In this document: positions 1 to 10,456 of the stretch, one piece after another
How the letters are laid out: every line of letters starts with the position of its first letter
How positions within the stretch are numbered: position 1 is the first letter of the stretch
Source of the DNA: Zychaea mexicana
Lineage: Eukaryota > Mucoromycota > Mucoromycetes > Mucorales > Lichtheimiaceae
Length of the DNA stretch: 64,000 bases
Direction: 5' to 3'
Assembly (NCBI RefSeq): GCF_025766255.1
Contig: NW_026516837.1
Location: 1 to 64,000, forward strand
Notes under the pieces: generated by a model
Told to the model about the DNA's origin: nothing
What the model saw: the letters and a program-made list of their open reading frames with translations, nothing else
The model's database searches: none
Made by a program: the position numbers and the translations under genes

Positions 1-1313
1 GTCATGCCAGGGTGGATTTTGAGCGACAAATCTTCGAGAACAACCAGGTCAGGACGGGTTGGGTACTTGAACTTGATATGACGGAATTCGATATCACCAT
101 GGAGCGTTTCAGGAGCCAACCCTTCGTCAGCATCAGGATCAATATCTGGCACTCGGTCAATTGTCGAATAAATTTTGTACGCAGCGCCACATGCACTCGA
201 AACGGCCGACAAGTTTGGAGGCACTTGAAGCAGCGCTATAGAACCCATCATCATACCCATCAACACAACCATAACGTTAGGGCCATCGAATTCGCCCGTC
301 TTGACCAGATGAGAGCCGAACCAGAAAGCGAGACCGTATGTCATGAACAGTATACTCATGAATAAACCAAAGCCAACACCCAGCACACAACCACGCTTGA
401 TGCCCATCTTGCGTGCCTTGACCAACTCCTTGTCGAATCGTTCGGCAAAACGCTCCTGCAATGAGAAACTGTAGACTGTGCGTAAACCGGCGAACACTTG
501 CTCGGCGACAGAACCGGCGTCGGCATATGCGTTTTGCACCTTGAGCGTGTATTTCTTAATCATAATACCCATGGTTACACCAGTGCCAAGCAACAGTGGC
601 ATCGTTGCAAGCAAGACAAGCGACATCTTCCAGCCCTTGACGAACGCCACAACATAACCGCAAATGAATTGTGAGAGACACAGAACCAACATGCCAAACT
701 TTTCAGAGATGCCGTCCTGTATCGTCTGCGTGTCAGAAGCCAAACGTGTTGTCAATGAGCCTTCTTCTGCTTTGTCGAACCAGCTCATGTCTTGTCGTAG
801 GATAGCATGGAGATACAACATTCGAATACGTCGAGTTTGGTTTTCGCCAGTCATGATCCAGAAACTGTTTGCCATATATGCTGCTACGAGCACTGCTGAT
901 CCGAGGTACACCAGCGTCAGGATCAATGGACGTGTTTGGTCGAGCAAAATCGCGGTGTTGCTCAGTGCTGCAGACAGGCTACGCAAGAAGTCGCCGAAAA
1001 TGACAATAGATACTGGTAGGATGGCGCCAGAGAATGCAGATCCAATCAGTGCAAAGGCGATCATGAACCGATCACGCTTAGTGCTGAACCTGAAGAGACC
1101 CAGCAGGGACACCGAGGGATTCTTTACCTTCTTCTTTCTCTTTTTTCCGTCGCTGTCATCGCTATTTACTTTGGTTGCTGTTGTTGCTTTGCTAATTTTT
1201 TGCTGTGATTTGAGGACTTTCAGTTGTTGTGGTTCTTTGTCTGTTGTTGTGTCGACCTTTTTGGTCAAGCTGCTCAAGGAAGCGAGCTCGGATTTGGATT
1301 CGTCGCTTTCCAT
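1..1313 (-). CDS. MDR-type (ABCB/P-glycoprotein-like) ABC exporter, N-terminal part, cut by window edge
   Basis: The minus-strand frame is open from the ATG at 1313 to the window edge (about 437 codons, no intron seen). A Lys/Ser-rich cytosolic N-terminus of about 65 residues precedes an ABC transmembrane domain type 1 with several hydrophobic segments. Landmarks include the QDMSWFD and TRLASDTQTIQDG stretches typical of ABCB exporters. The first nucleotide-binding domain then starts with IEFRHIKFKYPTRPDLVVL, and the frame leaves the window just before Walker A. In this family the full protein is TMD-NBD-TMD-NBD (about 1,300 residues), sits in a membrane and exports hydrophobic drugs, lipids or pheromone-like peptides using ATP. 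The substrate cannot be told from this part. The N-terminal half is certain at family level; a full-size (not half) transporter is inferred from the closest family style, since the second half is outside the window. Confidence 0.9.
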   Translation of the reverse strand, partial: MESDESKSELASLSSLTKKVDTTTDKEPQQLKVLKSQQKISKATTATKVNSDDSDGKKRKKKVKNPSVSLLGLFRFSTKRDRFMIAFALIGSAFSGAILPVSIVIFGDFLRSLSAALSNTAILLDQTRPLILTLVYLGSAVLVAAYMANSFWIMTGENQTRRIRMLYLHAILRQDMSWFDKAEEGSLTTRLASDTQTIQDGISEKFGMLVLCLSQFICGYVVAFVKGWKMSLVLLATMPLLLGTGVTMGIMIKKYTLKVQNAYADAGSVAEQVFAGLRTVYSFSLQERFAERFDKELVKARKMGIKRGCVLGVGFGLFMSILFMTYGLAFWFGSHLVKTGEFDGPNVMVVLMGMMMGSIALLQVPPNLSAVSSACGAAYKIYSTIDRVPDIDPDADEGLAPETLHGDIEFRHIKFKYPTRPDLVVLEDLSLKIHPGM

Positions 1314-3282
1314 CAAAAGCAATAATTATAGAAAATTGAATTGCAGTGAAAGAAGTGCAGGAGAAATATGGAGGAAGAGCGAGAAAACAAACGAAAAAAC
1401 AAAATCTATCGGATCACACACACGGCGTTTTTATTCTCTTGTCTTTAAATAGACATCTTGGGAATTCGGCGCTCATCCCGCCTTCCGCATATTTTCCTCT
1501 CATATATCACAGTGCTTCTGGGTCTTCCACTCTATATATTTGCCTATAAAGTAGGGGCTCAATGTTGCATAGTTGAGGTACATATTTTCTTATTTCTAAA
1601 CGGAACGAATGCTCGTAAAAAGTCATGATTTTGTCAAAAAATTTGAGTGGAAGACCTAAAACTGGAGACCCAGCTGCACAAGTCATGGTCATTCATACAC
1701 GCCTGTGTGTTACCCATTAAGTCATTCGAGAAAAATAACTATGCAGGCAGCAGTGATTGATATCTGTTAGCCCAAGCAGCCGTTGTACTGCAATTGCACA
1801 GAGTATCGCCTTCTCGGATAAATAGATAGCGAGCCTTCTAGCTTTCACAGCCGGATACAAGCTAATTTGAGCTGCCAAATATGGGCAAAATATCTTTTCT
1901 GGGTTTTCCTTGAATGTACCTCCGCTGGTACGGAAAATGGTCAAACATTCCCCGTAGTTCGGACCAAACAGCTTTCTCCAAAAAGCGTTTCCTTCTTCTG
2001 CAATAATGAATCACACATTTATAACAGAGACCTTTAAGCTGTCATGATGAATCGAAAGATATGCAATATATGCAACCAATGCGTTTATGCTGCATAACTC
2101 ATCGTCGCTGCGCAGTCTTGCTGCTGCTGCGGAACTATCGCATTCAGGATGATATAGTTGTTTTACACATAGCACACACAAGGCAGGGGAAATCCTGGGA
2201 AATGCAGTATCACTAAAGTACTAATCTACAAATTTTACTTTGCTTTTCGCTGATCTAGACTTATTGGCTGTATTCTCTCTACTATACGCCGCACCTCCGT
2301 GTATTTTGGCGACAAGTCCGTTCCGATACTCTGCGCGACATGAAAGGACGATTGGGCGTTGGTGAAGTCAGACAACATGTAGATACAATCGTCCCCGAAC
2401 TTTGTATATTTGTGTGCCACAAGACACACGGTGAGAGTTTACGATATAGGAAAGCACGCGTTCGTATATAGCTTGCTTTCGATCAGCTTTTCATACTATC
2501 TATTACTTGTCTAGAAACGGTGCTCTGTTTTAAACGACACTCACATATAGCAAATACTTGGAGCATGCTGCGGTTCTATAAGCTAGTCGTTATAGCGTTT
2601 TTTACCGTGATAGAAGCATATGATGAGTGCTCTACTTTCTTTAAACAGAAGCTGCATATCGACCGCATAACACTCTAAAATGTATACCATTGATTGTGGT
2701 GTGTGATTGTACTACCTTGAGTCATTCCTACGAATCAACCGAAAGAAGAGAACCGCGTGGAGTTACCCAAAAAGAACGGAATTGATCGCCGAAATCGGGG
2801 TTTTCTACCCGTCTGTCAAAGAAAGCAAATACACTGTACTAGGTAAACGCGGAAATAAACATGGCGCTTAGTTATTGATACGTACTCGGCGATAACTATT
2901 GGACATATCTGCGGGTACATAAAGAAAAGACGTTCAATAAACTTATCTATACATCATCATTACGCCGAACGAAATTCTTGCCCAGCGCAACTGAGCACAC
3001 AAATCGGCTAACTCGGATGGCGCTATTACGGAATACACATTTAGCGAGAATATCCCTGACAGCGTTGGCAGTGCATACATAGTTCTCCTGATAGTTGGCT
3101 CGGGAAGCTTGTTTTAAAAGCATTATTTAGTTCATGCACCTTGCATACTTCCACTACCTGGTATGTATTTTGTTTCCAACGGTGGTGGTGGTAAACAGTC
3201 CCAGTGTCTCCGATATATTACGTCTGTAATATCCACTACTTCCTCGTACCATGCGTTTTTGTACAGATTATATGACGCATGG

Positions 3283-3511
3283 CTTCAATTTCGAGCATGT
3301 TGTTAAAGGGTGCTAGTATATAGAGGGTTCAAGGGTAAGAAAGCACTCATCATTGCCTCTGAGAATTAAGGAGACTGGATTCGTATCTGCATGCACTTCA
3401 ATTTTCGAGCATGTTGTTGAAGGGTGCTAATATATGGAGGGTTCAAGGGTAAGAAAGCACTCATCATTGCCGCTGAGAATTAAGGAGACTGGATTCGTAT
3501 CTGCATGCACT
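3283..3511. repeat. Tandem duplication of a 114-bp unit
   Basis: Copy 1 is 3283-3397 and copy 2 is 3396-3511. Both run from CTTCAATTT(T)CGAGCATG to GTATCTGCATGCACT. They differ at only a handful of positions (one T indel near the start, A/G after TGTT, CTAGTATATAG versus CTAATATATGG, CCTCT versus CCGCT). No coding content is evident, so this is a recent local duplication of non-coding DNA. Confidence 0.9.
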
Positions 3512-4386
3512 CCGGGTCTTATATAAAGTTTCTGTACCAAAAATTATGTATAACAAGTCATTGGTTGTCTTCTATCCTACAACGAGTTGAGCAAGTTTAA
3601 ACCGGCGCCGTCGTTCATCAAATCATATGACGCAAAAAAAGAAACAACCTCTCACCGGTCAAAAACTTCTCCTACGATTTTTCTTTTACTGCTCGATGGT
3701 TTCTATGCGTGCCTGTAATTTTACGTGGTTCATGCAGCCAATTTTGCGTATGCTACTTAGACGAAAGCAGGATGTATTCACCTGTGGTATGATAGAAAAC
3801 GTTCAAGGGGACAATGACAACGAAAAAAGCGATACCACCTTCCTTGAAAACTACTTTGCTCAGCTCTCGAAAAGTTGTCTCGAGTGATATGAGCGAGTCA
3901 CTGGGTGGTACTGGCCTACCGGAATGGTATCGTTGTATTTTATTCTGCATTTACAGCATATCTCCATTTTTTGCACTGTAAGTCTCATCCGACACTTCAA
4001 AATTACATTCTATGCGCCACTTGTATGCGTTTGGTTCTTCAATGTATGTACATACATGAATTTTCCTTGACGACCTATGCCATGCACTTGAACACGTTGT
4101 GTCGCCATGAAAACTTCACATTAGTTGATTTTTTTTATCGCAACAGAAGACATAGCCAAACGACCCTTTCACCACCGGCCTTCGGCTCCAGCCCACCTGG
4201 TGTCGAACAGCCAGATGAGAAGTGTCAAAAAGATTTAATTTTATTTTGTCGCTTTGAAGTGATCTGCGAAATAAAGATTCACATGTATATGGCTTTATAT
4301 ACCCTGCATGCCACGTTTAAGAACAAGACGACTATATTTTTGTCTTGATATTGTCATACATAGGATAGAGGAAAACGTCAAAAATG

Positions 4387-4392
4387 TTTATT
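4387..4392 (-). terminator. Polyadenylation signal AATAAA for the 4406-4879 gene
   Basis: Read on the minus strand, AATAAA begins 14 nt after the stop codon of the hypothetical gene. This supports that gene being transcribed. Confidence 0.5.
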
Positions 4393-4405
4393 GTTCAAAA
4401 AGCAT

Positions 4406-4879
4406 CTACATCAATGCAAGCTCGCCCATTAATTCCATCATTTCGTCTGTATGGTCTTGATCTCTTTTCTTATCATCTACTACTTTCTGCTGATGGCTAT
4501 TATACATTCTTTTGAGATTCGCCAAAACCGAATCCGATGCAGCAGTATCATCCTTCTTGTCGCGTGGGGCTGCTGCAATACCAGGATTGTAAGAGCCTTG
4601 AGATGATGTCGATGGCTCTTGTTGTGCTGCATCCATCGTATCTTTTTTGGATGTCTGTTTGAAAATATCATGCAACCAAAATGATCCTTTGTTTGTATCG
4701 ATCAAAGATTTTTCGTTCAAGCTAGAGTAAAGCTCCAACAGGGTGGTCGGTGCTGCGAAATGTCTGGCTTTATGCTTTTGTGCCTTGTGTTTTTTTACGC
4801 TAGACCTGCGCTTCCTGCCATCAATGTTGTCCCGTCGGTTATAGTATATGTGCTGGCGTTTTGGCTTTGGCTCATCCAT
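4406..4879 (-). CDS. Small basic, low-complexity hypothetical protein
   Basis: Single exon, 157 residues from the ATG at 4879. The N-terminus is very basic with a KRR/KKHK-rich stretch at residues 20-40 that could be a nuclear localisation signal. A short helical-looking stretch (LLELYSSLNEKSLID) follows, then a Ser/Gln/Thr-rich middle and a charged C-terminus ending MMELMGELALM. No family is recognised. Support comes from the single ATG-to-stop frame, the AATAAA just after the stop, and composition like nuclear proteins elsewhere in the window. It stands alone between the ABC exporter and the Fanzor region. Confidence 0.5.
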   Translation of the reverse strand: MDEPKPKRQHIYYNRRDNIDGRKRRSSVKKHKAQKHKARHFAAPTTLLELYSSLNEKSLIDTNKGSFWLHDIFKQTSKKDTMDAAQQEPSTSSQGSYNPGIAAAPRDKKDDTAASDSVLANLKRMYNSHQQKVVDDKKRDQDHTDEMMELMGELALM

Positions 4880-5391
4880 CGGTTCAAAGATATATTATCA
4901 AGAAGAAAACATATTAACATGAATGATCATTGAAAACGAAAGTTACTGGCTCAGTTGTCTCCATCATCTGATAGCATTCCAGACCCTTGCAAAAACAAGA
5001 CTTAACACCAGCGCTCTGCCTTTTTTTTGAAGCACAAAGAATCATGATAACTACTGCAACAACGCGTCTGTCGGAAACTCCATAACTCAAGAATTAGTAT
5101 CATGCAATCATTGTTATAATCGGCGATAAAGGATAGTTAAAGCACTGCTACGCCGTGATATGGCATTTATCACGCCGCATGAGTGATGTTTGTCACGGTA
5201 TGGTCGCGAGAAGAAACGGCAAGGTGCAATATATCAAATCAATTTACATCACATGACTGATATACGAGGCACACCCACGGACTGATAAATTCTTGTCACA
5301 GCATGTATTAATAAAAGACACAAGCGTTGCATAATCTCGTTCATACTTTTACGCACAACGCTCTCATCATTTGTCATTTTCTTTTTCCTAC
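4880..5391. other. Non-coding flank; candidate original promoter of the XPG-Fanzor module
   Basis: No coding frame is supported. It ends in a pyrimidine-rich stretch (5375-5388) of the kind found just upstream of start codons here. If the 5392-9475 segment is turned back, this flank would lie directly upstream of the XPG-like start codon. It also holds a perfect inverted repeat: CGTGATA at 5154-5160 and TATCACG at 5168-5174, with a 7-nt spacer. Confidence 0.4.
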
Positions 5392-7444
5392 GCAAACAAC
5401 GTTTCACCTAGATCAAGGCCAATGGCACCGTCATATTCCCCTACTCCTCGTTCACCTTCTGGAGCTAATACGTTTAAGAATTATTTTACTGATTAACTTC
5501 ATGTCGATACGGCATTTCTCCTATGTTACGACTACCTACCATTTGCTTCAGCACGTGCAAGCATCTTCCTGATTTCTGGCAGGTAACGCAAAGTAGTAGT
5601 TCCAGAACCGCCTCTTGAGCCAGGTTTGGACCAGTCGGTCATGTTCGCAAACAGTTGCACGCCGTCTGTTCTGATCATACGCAACGTAAACCGCGGTGTA
5701 CCAGGTTCTACGGCACCCTCGAGGGTCTCATTGATAAACTTTTCGTATCCACGCTGTTTTGTCCTTAAAGCACCGTCTTGCAACTTGGTAGTACCATGCC
5801 CCAAATCAACAAGGAAAGAATATGGGTCATTGGAACGGACAGCCCGACGATTCTGCTGGCCATGGTGGTCTCTTGCATATTGGATCTTTTCTTCTTCTTG
5901 TAAATTAAAATATCTGCGATATCCCTCTTGCAATCGTACACGAGCATCATTCACACTGTCTCTCGCTACATAACATTTTGTAGAAGTCAAAATTCGTCAG
6001 TAAAAAGTTTTATAATTTTGCTCACATTTCACCGAAATCACCCCAACGTACCAGCTTGCAGTCGAGCCCTGTTGTCAATGTTTGTTTCTGCTCCCATAAG
6101 CGCATGCAGATTCATGTATATCGGCGCAGCAAAATATTCAAGGTGGTCAAATATGTTACGAATAAACGTTGATGGAAGTTGTACGGGGATTGTCTTGGTT
6201 GCAGCAGAAGGGCACGCAGCGAATGATAAAGTGTCAGGTAAACGCTCGAGCATGGCATTTTGCATCGAAAGAAGATGATGAGTTTGGCTACTTGAAGCCA
6301 CAACGGGTACTGGGTCATCGTCGGCGCCGTTGCTGTCGCCGTTGTTACCACGATTGCTACCGCCACTCGGATCTTCTTCAGCGCTGTCGTCATCAGTTTC
6401 GACTGCATTATCAAGTGCAGTATCACGCTGGATTTCTTCAATGGTACGCTTGAGACCACCAGCCTTTTTTGACGCGGATCTCGTCACTGGAGGGGCAGGG
6501 TGTGACGGTCCAGCTTGCGGTGGCGACGAAGGAGGTTGATCCTGTTGACCAGCAGCAACGACTTGAGATCGATCATCACGAGGACGCTTGATCACCAAAC
6601 AGTCAAATATGTCTAAAGGCCCTTGATCTTGATCTTGGTCAGCTAGCCGAACTCCAATTAGGCGACCTGTCACTTTTTGTAAAAACAGGCGTTCCTCAGT
6701 GATAAACGTCTCCAAAGCTTGTCGATTTTCTTCCGTGGCTTCTTGTGCGAGCGATTCAGCAACCTTTAAACATTTCGACAAATTGATTACAGACTCCATT
6801 TTTTCATTGCTTCTTAGTGGTATGTGCCAAATACGAGAGTAGATATACTCCGGGAGATCTTCACGTATGGGGAAATTAGCTGGTACTGTTGCTGCTCTCT
6901 TGAGGAGCAAGTCGATTCGCTCGTCGTTGAGCTCAACAGGATTCTTGCGAAGGTTCTTTCGCTGCTGCACTAACCAGGACCGCACTTGGTTCCGCACATC
7001 TTGGGCTAAAGCTGCGTACTGCTCTTGATGTTGGGCGTCCACCTGTTCGTTACGAAGCCAAGATAAAACATATGCTCGAAACCAGTTTTCCAAGGGCCAA
7101 CCTCTCGAGACACGGGCCAGAGAAGCCATACGTGCTTTAAGATACTTGATACTGTTGTCAGCAAAGCCTTGGACCACAGTTTGTCTGAACATCCGATCAA
7201 GTTCGTTTGAAATTGGTCTGATGAACTCAGAGCGAAACTTGGTCGAAAGTAGCAGGGGCTGCTCGACTTCTTGTTCACCATAGTACAGAAGCCACTTTTG
7301 TCTAGCGTACAGTATGATCTCGCGGAACTGTGGATTTGCAGACAGGCGACCAGTCAAAGATTCAGTTTTCAAAATATCATCTGGTGATTCGAGCAAGCGA
7401 AGCGGGCTGTTTTCGGCATTATACTCTGGAACATCTGGAATCAC
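5392..7444 (-). pseudogene. Fanzor (TnpB-like) nuclease, N-terminal half through RuvC-I
   Basis: Three exons: 7444-6052, 5965-5540 and 5464-5392, with GTACGT and GTAGGT donors and matching phases. The first has a long helical charged region (about 300 residues) with several Trp-rich spots, then an acidic Ser/Asp/Gly-rich linker. The second contains FTLRMIRTDGVQLFANMTDW, the TDG-type strand expected just before RuvC-I in TnpB/Fanzor proteins. The third carries GAIGLDLGETLF, a RuvC-I motif with the catalytic Asp. The frame then stops. RuvC-II, RuvC-III and the zinc ribbon are missing here but present on the plus strand from 9476. The four pieces together are 2,820 nt, exactly 940 codons including the stop. 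Upstream, the frame is the same as that of the XPG-like gene, separated by one TAA (7454-7456), so a fused gene is possible. As arranged now it cannot encode a complete nuclease. Confidence 0.7.
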
Positions 7445-7453
7445 CTGTAACTG

Positions 7454-9460
7454 TTAGGCTGCAGCGGTGACAGGGTCATAGTGGACTGGCGGCAGTCTTA
7501 AAAACGGAGCAAGTCCAACGATATTCACCCGTTGAGTATTATTCATCGCGCAATGCAAAAGGTTAAACCACGTTACACTTGAGTTGTCAGCGAAAAGCGG
7601 TCGGAAAGCTTGAGCTTTTGGGCCAGCTGGTAATGCATGCGCGTATCGAATAGCAAGATTGACTATTTGTAAGGTGATTTGTCGAACCAAAGATAATTCT
7701 TGCGCTTCTCTTCCCAGAATGTCCGCCATGAGCCTTGCTTCCATTTCTGCTTCACGTTGCAGCTGGACTGGTTCTCCTGGCTCTCCTTGCTTGCGACGAA
7801 CGGCAGCAGATAACAGTGATGAATACAGACCCATCGACCAAGTGGTGACTGCGCGGTTTTTCTGATATACAGTTTGCTCTTCGTGTGTTTGCAGGTTTGT
7901 CACTCTGACGCTGCTAAATTGTCCACCACCTCGAACGCCTTGCCCTTGGCCGCTGCCCGTTCTTCGCGTCTTGATTCTTCTTATTTTGGGCTTAATTTTT
8001 TTGGGGCGCTTGGGAAGGTCATCAGTTTTTTCAGGTGTGGTTTGATCCGATGTCACGCAACGCACGTTTGGAACGAAGGTGTAAAGACTGCCCAAAAATG
8101 GAGGTTGTCCCCGAGGTACATGAGGGTTACGATAAGGTGCTGCTGGCTCTGGGGGACGGAAAAGAGCAGTATATTCCGGTATACGTTCTTCAAATTCCAA
8201 CTGATTAGGTGTCGGTCCTGCATGTTGTTCTGGGAGCAGCATTGGTGACAAGCAGAATTGGTATAAGGCAAGACGCATTTCTTGTCTGACGAAGAAAGGT
8301 ACGGTAAACAGATCAAGCAGATTCTCAAACATCTCATCTGGCCTCGTTTCGAGAGAATTTGGTCCTTGGTCATCGATAATTCTGATCAAAGTAGAACGCA
8401 TAACACCAAAGCGTATGCCGCTCAGATGCATGGAGTAATCATTGCCTCCCGAGGCAGCCAACACAGCAAGACGGCGCTCCGCCATATCCATATTATCTTC
8501 ATCTTCATTACGGAGTTGTAGGTTTTGCAGTACACGCGTCTTAGTTGTCATTTCTTCTACCCTGAGTGTTCCCCAGTCAACCTTCATGATGCGCAGCGTA
8601 TCAAGGCAGCCGCCATAAGCAAAGAGATCACTGTCAGGTGAGAATATCGCCACCTGATTTGCGGGAAAGGCATTGGCAAGTGCGACAACTGCGCCGTCGG
8701 CTTCATACGTTGCTTGATGGTATGTAAACAATCGCGTGTTGTTTCGACTATACTCCTCCGCACCAGCCATCTGGAGAACCTGTTTGATAGATAAAAAAAA
8801 TACTTAAATCTATGATTTTCACTCTGGTTAATATTTGATACTTACACGTATGATTCCCTGTTTAATATCGGTGGAAAAGCGAACCCATTCTCTCGCAGCT
8901 CTCCTGTACTTGCTGCTGTGGACACCCTCAGAAGGACGGATAAATGCTTCCTTCGCTTTTCGAAAATGGCTCTTGCTATATTCATCGCGCTGGGCATGCA
9001 ATCTCGCTTTCAGTGGAAAGGCGTCGCCGTCCATGACAAATACCACTTGGTTTTGATTGTTTGCCAATTTACTCGCCTTTTCGATGATGCCAAGAGTGAT
9101 ACGAATAAACATGCCATTTGTTTCTTCTTCTGTGGGATGGTCTACAGTGATTTGAAATGGTAAGAAAACTACAACATACATTGTATAACACCCGTAAAAA
9201 CATACTTTTCAAGTGCAAAATGTGCAAAATATCGGCGCATGTTGTCGCAAGTCTTCAAAAAAGACGCATGCAAAGTCGATAAAAACTCGCGTTATCCCCT
9301 TTTCGATAAGGAGATTAAAAGCATTATCGGCTGTTTGGAAACAATCGAGCCGCTTAGCGAGCGGATGGAAGCCCTAAGTATGGTTCATATTACGATGCGT
9401 TAGATACACAAACGTTTGCCAAGAGTTGAGTTATTAACGTCACCGTACCAGAAGTCCCAT
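7454..9460 (-). CDS. XPG/FEN1-like structure-specific nuclease, adjacent to and in frame with Fanzor N-half
   Basis: Exons: 9460-9449 (MGLL), 9373-9206, 9141-8846, 8779-7454. Motifs of the XPG/FEN1 superfamily appear in order. The N-domain starts MGLLGFHPL with RVFIDFACVFF (first metal-binding Asp). VVFVMDG is the second, YEADGAVVALA the internal acidic pair, IFSPDSDLFAYG the DxD, and GGNDYSMHLSGIRFG the helix-turn-helix Asp. All catalytic acidic positions I can place are present. The C-terminal 270 residues are not recognised and include a Lys/Arg-rich stretch (PKRPKKIKPKIRRIKTRR). One oddity: exon 2 in its reading frame meets TGA just before its GTATGT donor, so a one-base frameshift or sequence error is likely there. 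The family cuts flap or bubble DNA during replication and repair. Linkage to Fanzor suggests a role in the mobile module, which is inference. Confidence 0.7.
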
Positions 9461-9475
9461 AATGATGATTGCCGC

Positions 9476-10403
9476 AGGTGCATTTTTTTTGCCCAGCGAG
9501 CACCATGTCCATGACACCGGTGTTCAGTATACTGTGAAAAAGAATGAGATATATGGTCGACAAGGATTGAATGGTAGATGGCTACACGACAGAAAGCTCG
9601 CTGCTGGCATGGATGTACTGGAAGCGCGACTTATGGCTGGTAGCAAGAAATCGAACCTTGCTAAGTTCATGCTATACGTGCGTGCATGGCAGACTGACAA
9701 TGTAGGCATCAATCTCTGGCAGTTCTATTCTCAGCGTTCGGTTCGGCGCAAAGCTTGGGACACCCGCATTTCCATGGATTCTGCAATAAACAAGGCCACG
9801 GACACAATTCTGAATATGATCAAAGGTCCACCACCACAACGATTTCCAAGCGACCATCATGCAATTACGGCCGATGACAAGAGAACCCGTCGAAAACGTA
9901 GGAGACGAAGGAGGTGTGAATGGAACAAGGAACAGTGGGAATCCGAACGGCCCGTTCTGCTCGGTTTTGGTGCAGACGCACTCACTACTGGCGATCATCG
10001 AAGAGGCTCACGGCCCGCTTTGGATGCTAAGCTAGCCACAAGGTTACTCATTCGAGCGAAAAGCAAAAAGGGACGTCGCTTTGTACCTGTCCGCATTGAC
10101 GAATACGGTACATCAAAGTTCTGCCCGCGCTGTGCCATGTTTGGACGTGTAACTGAGTTACGTTTACTCCGGCGGCCACCTCCTCTTCGCCATGCCCTCA
10201 ATATGGACCAACTCAACGATCTTGGTGAAGACGAAGTCATCCGCATCAAGGTTTGTCCACAATGCCAGCAAGAAGGCCATGGTGTGTTTCATCGAGACGG
10301 TGCCTCAGGTCATTGTCAGTCAACAATTGCGATGGCAATGCTCGAACACGGCCAACGGCCAGGTCAGTTCATTCGCCCATCACGCAAGATCCCAAACAAT
10401 TAG
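9476..10403 (+). pseudogene. Fanzor (TnpB-like) nuclease, C-terminal half: RuvC-II/III and zinc ribbon
   Basis: The frame is open from about 9462 to TAG at 10401-10403, but no plausible start belongs to it; the family homology starts mid-protein. In order: YTVKKNEIYGRQGLNGRW, a helical stretch with FYSQRSVRRKAW, a basic linker of nine Arg/Lys in a row, LLGFGADAL (RuvC-II region), VRIDEYGTSKFCPRC and KVCPQC (zinc ribbon with two Cys pairs), and FHRDGASGHCQSTIAMAM (RuvC-III, catalytic Asp, matching the RDxNAAxNI pattern). In Fanzors the RuvC glutamate is reported to be displaced towards the DEY-TSK region, which fits the E seen here. RuvC-I and the whole N-lobe are missing and lie inverted at 5392-7444. 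The stop is followed at once by two hairpins and by AATAAA. Confidence 0.8.
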
Positions 10404-10437
10404 ACCGTCTTCGTCAGGACGGTCGGGTTTACACCCG
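10403..10437 (+). other. Two adjacent hairpins at the Fanzor stop codon; candidate omega-RNA or element-end structure
   Basis: Hairpin 1: GACCGTC (10403-10409), 8-nt loop, GACGGTC (10418-10424), perfect. Hairpin 2: GGGT (10425-10428), 4-nt loop, ACCC (10433-10436), extendable by one C-G pair that competes with hairpin 1. TnpB and Fanzor guide RNAs are known to derive from the 3' end of the nuclease locus and to contain compact stems. Position and structure fit, but expression and boundaries are unknown. Confidence 0.4.
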
Positions 10438-10456
10438 TGGCTTGCTAGTGGTAAGT

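Larger units (their letters stand above)
1314..4405. other. Intergenic region, no supported gene
   Basis: About 3.1 kb with only short uninterrupted frames. The frames at 1717-1944 and 2235-2429 (minus) and 3627-4348 (plus) show no recognisable motif, no splice-compatible partners and no convincing start context. It contains the 114-bp tandem duplication listed separately. The part next to 1313 should hold the promoter of the ABC exporter. Confidence 0.5.
5392..9475. other. Apparent 4,084-bp inverted segment splitting a Fanzor gene
   Basis: At the left edge the minus-strand frame of the Fanzor N-half runs through RuvC-I (AIGLDLGETLF) and meets a stop just beyond GC at 5393-5392. At the right edge the plus-strand frame of the Fanzor C-half begins in the same phase right after GC at 9474-9475. 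Turning the segment around joins TTTGC to AGGTGCATT, giving an unbroken frame across the joint. The same operation puts the XPG-like start codon (9460) behind the pyrimidine-rich left flank. Seen directly: frames, phases and motif halves. Inferred: that an inversion, biological or by mis-assembly, is the cause. Confidence 0.7.

Noticed and set aside
664..1452. 262-codon plus-strand frame
   Set aside because: It is the antisense of the ABC exporter, whose minus-strand frame shows clear family motifs throughout.
1717..2429. Short minus-strand frames with fairly ordinary composition
   Set aside because: No motif, start context or joinable exon; a decayed gene is possible but unsupported.
5392..9475. 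Idea that the two Fanzor pieces are independent insertions of different copies
   Set aside because: They do not overlap in sequence content, meet at the same codon and share phase; one split gene explains this better, though homologue comparison is still needed.
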